Assembly (NCBI GenBank): GCA_023381945.1
Contig: JAMCQY010000239.1
Location: forward strand, 1-5,534
Reading direction: 5' to 3'
DNA length: 5,534 nucleotides
Source of the DNA: Deltaproteobacteria bacterium
GTDB lineage: Bacteria > Desulfobacterota > Desulfobaccia > Desulfobaccales > 0-14-0-80-60-11
The notes beneath the pieces are model-generated. The model was not told the DNA's origin, did no database searches, and worked only from the letters and a program-made list of their open reading frames with translations. A program made the position numbers and the translations under genes. This document shows positions 3,144 through 5,534 of this stretch, piece after piece. Numbering within the stretch: position 1 is the first letter of the stretch; each line of letters starts with the position of its first letter.

Positions 3144-5342
3144 GTGTTGATCCTGCGAGAGTTGCTGGTCCTGGCGCAGGGACAGGAACTGAAACTGGCT
3201 CTGGGGCTGTGGGGTTGGCTGCTGTGGACTGGCCTGGGGGCACTCTTGGGGGGGCGGCTGCTCAGCCGAACGCGGGTGACCCCGATCCGCCTGAGCGGGC
3301 TTTTGGCCCTCCTGGGGTTGCTCCTGCCCGCCACCCTCCTGGCCATCCGGGCCGTGCCGCAGTTGGCCGGCCTTTCCGGGGGCCAGTCTCTGCCCTTAAC
3401 CACCGGCCTGATGCTGTTCTTAGTCCTGTTGGCTCCCTTCGGCCTGATCTCCGGCTTCTTTTTCTCCTGCGCCTGCGGGGCGTTGGCCTCTGAGGGCGCA
3501 GCCGGCGCTCCCGGCCGGGTCTACGGTCTGGAGACCCTGGGCGCGGCTTTGGGGATTATGCTGTTGCAGCTTTTGCTTTTGGGGCGTTATCCCAGCCTGG
3601 AGCTGGCCCTGATCGCCGGGTTGACTCTTGGCCTCAGCGCCTGGCTCCTAGGGCGGCCGTCGGGGTGGGGGCGACTCAGCGTTTACCTGGTAGCGGTGCT
3701 TTTGCCGGCCTTGGCCCTGCTTTGGCTGCCAGCACTCGAAAACCTCAGCCATAGCTGGCAGTCTCCCGGGCGGCAGGTAGCCGATACTCTGGACAGCCCC
3801 TACGCCTTCTTGAGCGCGGCCCGGGAAGACGGTCAGGTGAGTTTCTTCGCCAACAACCTCTGGCAATTTACTTACCCGGACCCTTACTCGGCCGAAACCG
3901 AGGTGCAGCCCGCGCTATTGATGCATCCGCAACCGCGGCGGGTATTGCTGCTGGGAGGCGGGCCGGCCCTGGTGCCGGAGGTGCTCAAGACTCCAGGCCT
4001 TACGCGGCTGGTCTACGTGGAGCTCGACCCTCACTTGGTGAACCTGGCCCAGCACCTAATCAGCGGGGCTGCAACTTGGATCCATGAGCCCAGAGTTCAT
4101 CTAATCCACCAGGACGCCCGGCACTTCTTAGCTCATACCCCGGAGCGCTACGACGTCATCCTCATGGCCCTGCCGGAGCCCCGCAGCGCCCAGTTGAACC
4201 GCTTTTACAGCCGGGAATTCTTTCATCTGACAGCCGCGAAGCTGGCTTCGGGCGGGGTCTTCAAGTTTTCGTTGGCAGGCTCGGAAACCAGCCTGCACCC
4301 CTGGCGGGCTGCCTACCTGGCCATGGCCTACCACACTTTGGGGCAGGTCTTCCCGTCAGTTCTGGCCCTGCCTGGGGAAAAGGTGCAGTTTTTTGCCGCG
4401 ACCGCTCCCGGTGTCTTGACCGCGAACCCGGAGTTGCTGGCGGCCAGGCTTAAGGTCCGGCACCTGCCCTTGCAATATGTGCAGGACTATTACCTGCGGG
4501 AAGAACTGGCGCCCGCCAAAATGGCGTACTTGAAAGGAGTCCTGAACCGGCAGCCCCTCGAGATCAATACCGATCTGAGACCCGGTTGTTATTTCCATGA
4601 CCTGGCGCTGGGAGGCATTCAAGAGGGTCTTCCCCTCGGCCGGGTCTTGTTGGCTTTGAAGCAACTGCCGCCTTTTCTGCCCTGGGCGCTGTTGGGGCTG
4701 GTCACCCTGACCATGGCGGCGGCCCTGCGCCGCAGTATTGGAGGGCTTTGCTTTTATCAGGTTTTGGCGATGGGACTGGGGACCATGGCCCTGGAGATCC
4801 TGGTTCTGGTCCTTTACCAGATCCAAATGGGTTCTTTATACCGGCAATTGGGCCTGCTCATCGCCGCTTTTATGGCGGGCATGGGGGCCGGGGCGGCCAC
4901 GGCGGGGTGGCTGATGAGGGCCGGCCGGATCCAGCCGGACCGCAGGACCGAGTTTCTGAAGCGCGGGCTGATGATTTTGCAAATGTTGCTGGCTGCTTTG
5001 GCTCTGTTTCTGGCCTTGTTTTTGAGCCGGCAGTCTCTGGTCGCCCTGCCTGAGGAGGACTATTTAATCCAGGGCAGCTTCGCCCTGATCATGATCGCGG
5101 CAGGCTTCGGGGGCGGCAGTATCTTTGCTTTGAGCAGCAGACTCTGGGTCTCCGGACGGGACGATTCCAGCGCCAAAGGTGGATTGCTCTATGCTGCGGA
5201 CCTCCTGGGCTCCACCCTGGGAACCCTGGGATTCAGCTTCTTTATTTTACCAGTCTGGGGAATCTGGCCGGCGCTGATCCTAGTGGCCGTCCTGCACGCC
5301 GGGGCCGCCTTTATCCTTCTGGCCAGTCGGCCCTTCGGCTAA
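3144..5342 (+). CDS. Membrane-embedded spermidine-synthase-like (SAM-binding) fusion protein
   Basis: At least 732 residues in three blocks. Residues 18-200 hold about six membrane helices. Residues 220-460 are a Rossmann-type spermidine-synthase-like domain. Residues 508-730 hold another six or so helices. SAM-binding signatures are present: LLLGGGPAL (268-276), VELDP with acidic E293/D295, and QDAR with D324. The family motif LPEPRSAQLNRFYSREFF (343-360) follows. True spermidine synthases have an aspartate-containing DSxDP at that site; here it reads ALPEP, so aminopropyl transfer is unlikely and the ligand is unknown. The two membrane blocks look like diverged copies (YGLETLGAALG at 127-137, YAADLLGSTLG at 683-693).

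GTG 3144 is only the first standard start codon. It has no SD and cuts the first helix. In-frame codons from about 3105 encode IVLIYGAGTLISQ, which completes that helix, so translation probably begins upstream, perhaps at CTG 3111 behind AAGGA (3100-3104). The gene stands alone, and no clear terminator follows. Confidence 0.85.
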   Translation: MLILRELLVLAQGQELKLALGLWGWLLWTGLGALLGGRLLSRTRVTPIRLSGLLALLGLLLPATLLAIRAVPQLAGLSGGQSLPLTTGLMLFLVLLAPFGLISGFFFSCACGALASEGAAGAPGRVYGLETLGAALGIMLLQLLLLGRYPSLELALIAGLTLGLSAWLLGRPSGWGRLSVYLVAVLLPALALLWLPALENLSHSWQSPGRQVADTLDSPYAFLSAAREDGQVSFFANNLWQFTYPDPYSAETEVQPALLMHPQPRRVLLLGGGPALVPEVLKTPGLTRLVYVELDPHLVNLAQHLISGAATWIHEPRVHLIHQDARHFLAHTPERYDVILMALPEPRSAQLNRFYSREFFHLTAAKLASGGVFKFSLAGSETSLHPWRAAYLAMAYHTLGQVFPSVLALPGEKVQFFAATAPGVLTANPELLAARLKVRHLPLQYVQDYYLREELAPAKMAYLKGVLNRQPLEINTDLRPGCYFHDLALGGIQEGLPLGRVLLALKQLPPFLPWALLGLVTLTMAAALRRSIGGLCFYQVLAMGLGTMALEILVLVLYQIQMGSLYRQLGLLIAAFMAGMGAGAATAGWLMRAGRIQPDRRTEFLKRGLMILQMLLAALALFLALFLSRQSLVALPEEDYLIQGSFALIMIAAGFGGGSIFALSSRLWVSGRDDSSAKGGLLYAADLLGSTLGTLGFSFFILPVWGIWPALILVAVLHAGAAFILLASRPFG

Positions 5343-5409
5343 TTTAATAAAAAATCTGTCTCCCAGCCCTCCAGCAAATTCTCTTGCGGCTGCATTCATC
5401 TAATAAATC

Positions 5410-5534
5410 TAGTGGTATGTTTCTCAATTAACTACCATTAATGGCATCTGTATAGAGGGGTTCAAGTTTCTCAAGGATTTGGTCAGCCGTTTTCGTCCAG
5501 ACCAAAGGTTTGGGTTGCTGGTTTTGTTCTTCCA
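5410..5534 (-). mobile_element. IS630-family insertion sequence, 3' end (partial)
   Basis: The transposase tail at 5428-5534 stops 16 bases before the likely element end. The terminus is GTGGTATG... beginning at 5412, directly preceded by TA (5410-5411), the dinucleotide these elements target and duplicate. The other end lies outside the window, so the inverted repeat cannot be confirmed here. The left-flanking candidate end shares only TA plus the AATTAAC block (5427-5433 here). Confidence 0.55.
5428..5534 (-). CDS. IS630-family transposase, C-terminal fragment cut by the window edge
   Basis: The minus strand is open from the right edge to a TAA at 5430-5428, giving 34 residues that include KPLVWTKTADQILEKLEPL. 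The (F/L)VWT.TAD.IL pattern is the usual tail of IS630-family (Tc1/mariner-related) DDE transposases, which cut and paste at TA sites. The catalytic DDE residues would lie outside the window. The fragment ends normally, with no sign of truncation at its 3' end. It points the same way as the partial gene at the left edge. Confidence 0.8.
   Translation of the reverse strand, partial: EEQNQQPKPLVWTKTADQILEKLEPLYTDAINGS

Noticed and set aside
4356..4826. A 156-codon minus-strand frame inside the membrane fusion gene
   Set aside because: It is antisense to a gene with conserved domain motifs, is Gln/Arg-rich and lacks an SD: a typical shadow frame.
5364..5392. Imperfect hairpin (CAGCC...GCAA/TTGC GGCTG) after the membrane fusion gene, considered as its terminator
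   Set aside because: The stem has a five-base bulge and no T-tract follows, so it does not meet the usual terminator pattern.

Overview
The window looks like accessory chromosome from a moderately GC-rich Gram-negative bacterium. A Desulfobacterota/deltaproteobacterial host is my best guess. The guess rests on the style of the proteins (a membrane-embedded spermidine-synthase-like fusion, secreted orphan proteins, IS630-type transposases) and not on any phylogenetic marker, so treat it as inference.

Layout, left to right. (1) 1-175: the 5' end of a minus-strand gene running off the left edge, with a strong Shine-Dalgarno (SD) buried in a long hairpin; it is probably the start of an IS630-like transposase. 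(2) 279-814, minus strand: a complete type II toxin-antitoxin operon, with a RelB/DinJ-type antitoxin followed by a YafQ-type mRNA-interferase toxin. It has a TGATG coupling overlap, an extended -10 promoter and an overlapping palindrome. (3) 945-1466, plus strand: a small secreted beta-rich protein of unknown function. (4) 1488-1526: a strong bidirectional terminator separating two convergent genes. (5) 1547-2767, minus strand: a secreted or membrane-anchored protein with an Ala/Pro-rich linker and what reads as a complete eight-strand TIM barrel, resembling an uncharacterised glycosidase-like family. (6) 2768-3143: a long, mostly AT-rich intergenic region with a 14-bp perfect palindrome and two mutually exclusive hairpins. 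(7) 3144-5342, plus strand (probably starting upstream, near 3111 or before): a membrane protein with a SAM-binding spermidine-synthase-like domain between two related multi-helix membrane blocks. (8) 5410-5534: the 3' end of an IS630-family transposase, minus strand, running off the right edge.

The central genes do not form one obvious pathway. The toxin-antitoxin pair is a self-contained module. The two convergent genes encode exported proteins and share a terminator. The large membrane protein stands alone. Because transposase-like sequence on the same strand lies at both edges, the roughly 5.2 kb between them may be an IS-bracketed accessory segment, which the full flanking sequence would settle. 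The points most worth a second look are the SD-sequestering hairpin, the absence of any standard start codon at the expected N-terminus of the membrane fusion, its lack of the catalytic aspartate of true spermidine synthases, and the uncharacterised TIM-barrel protein.
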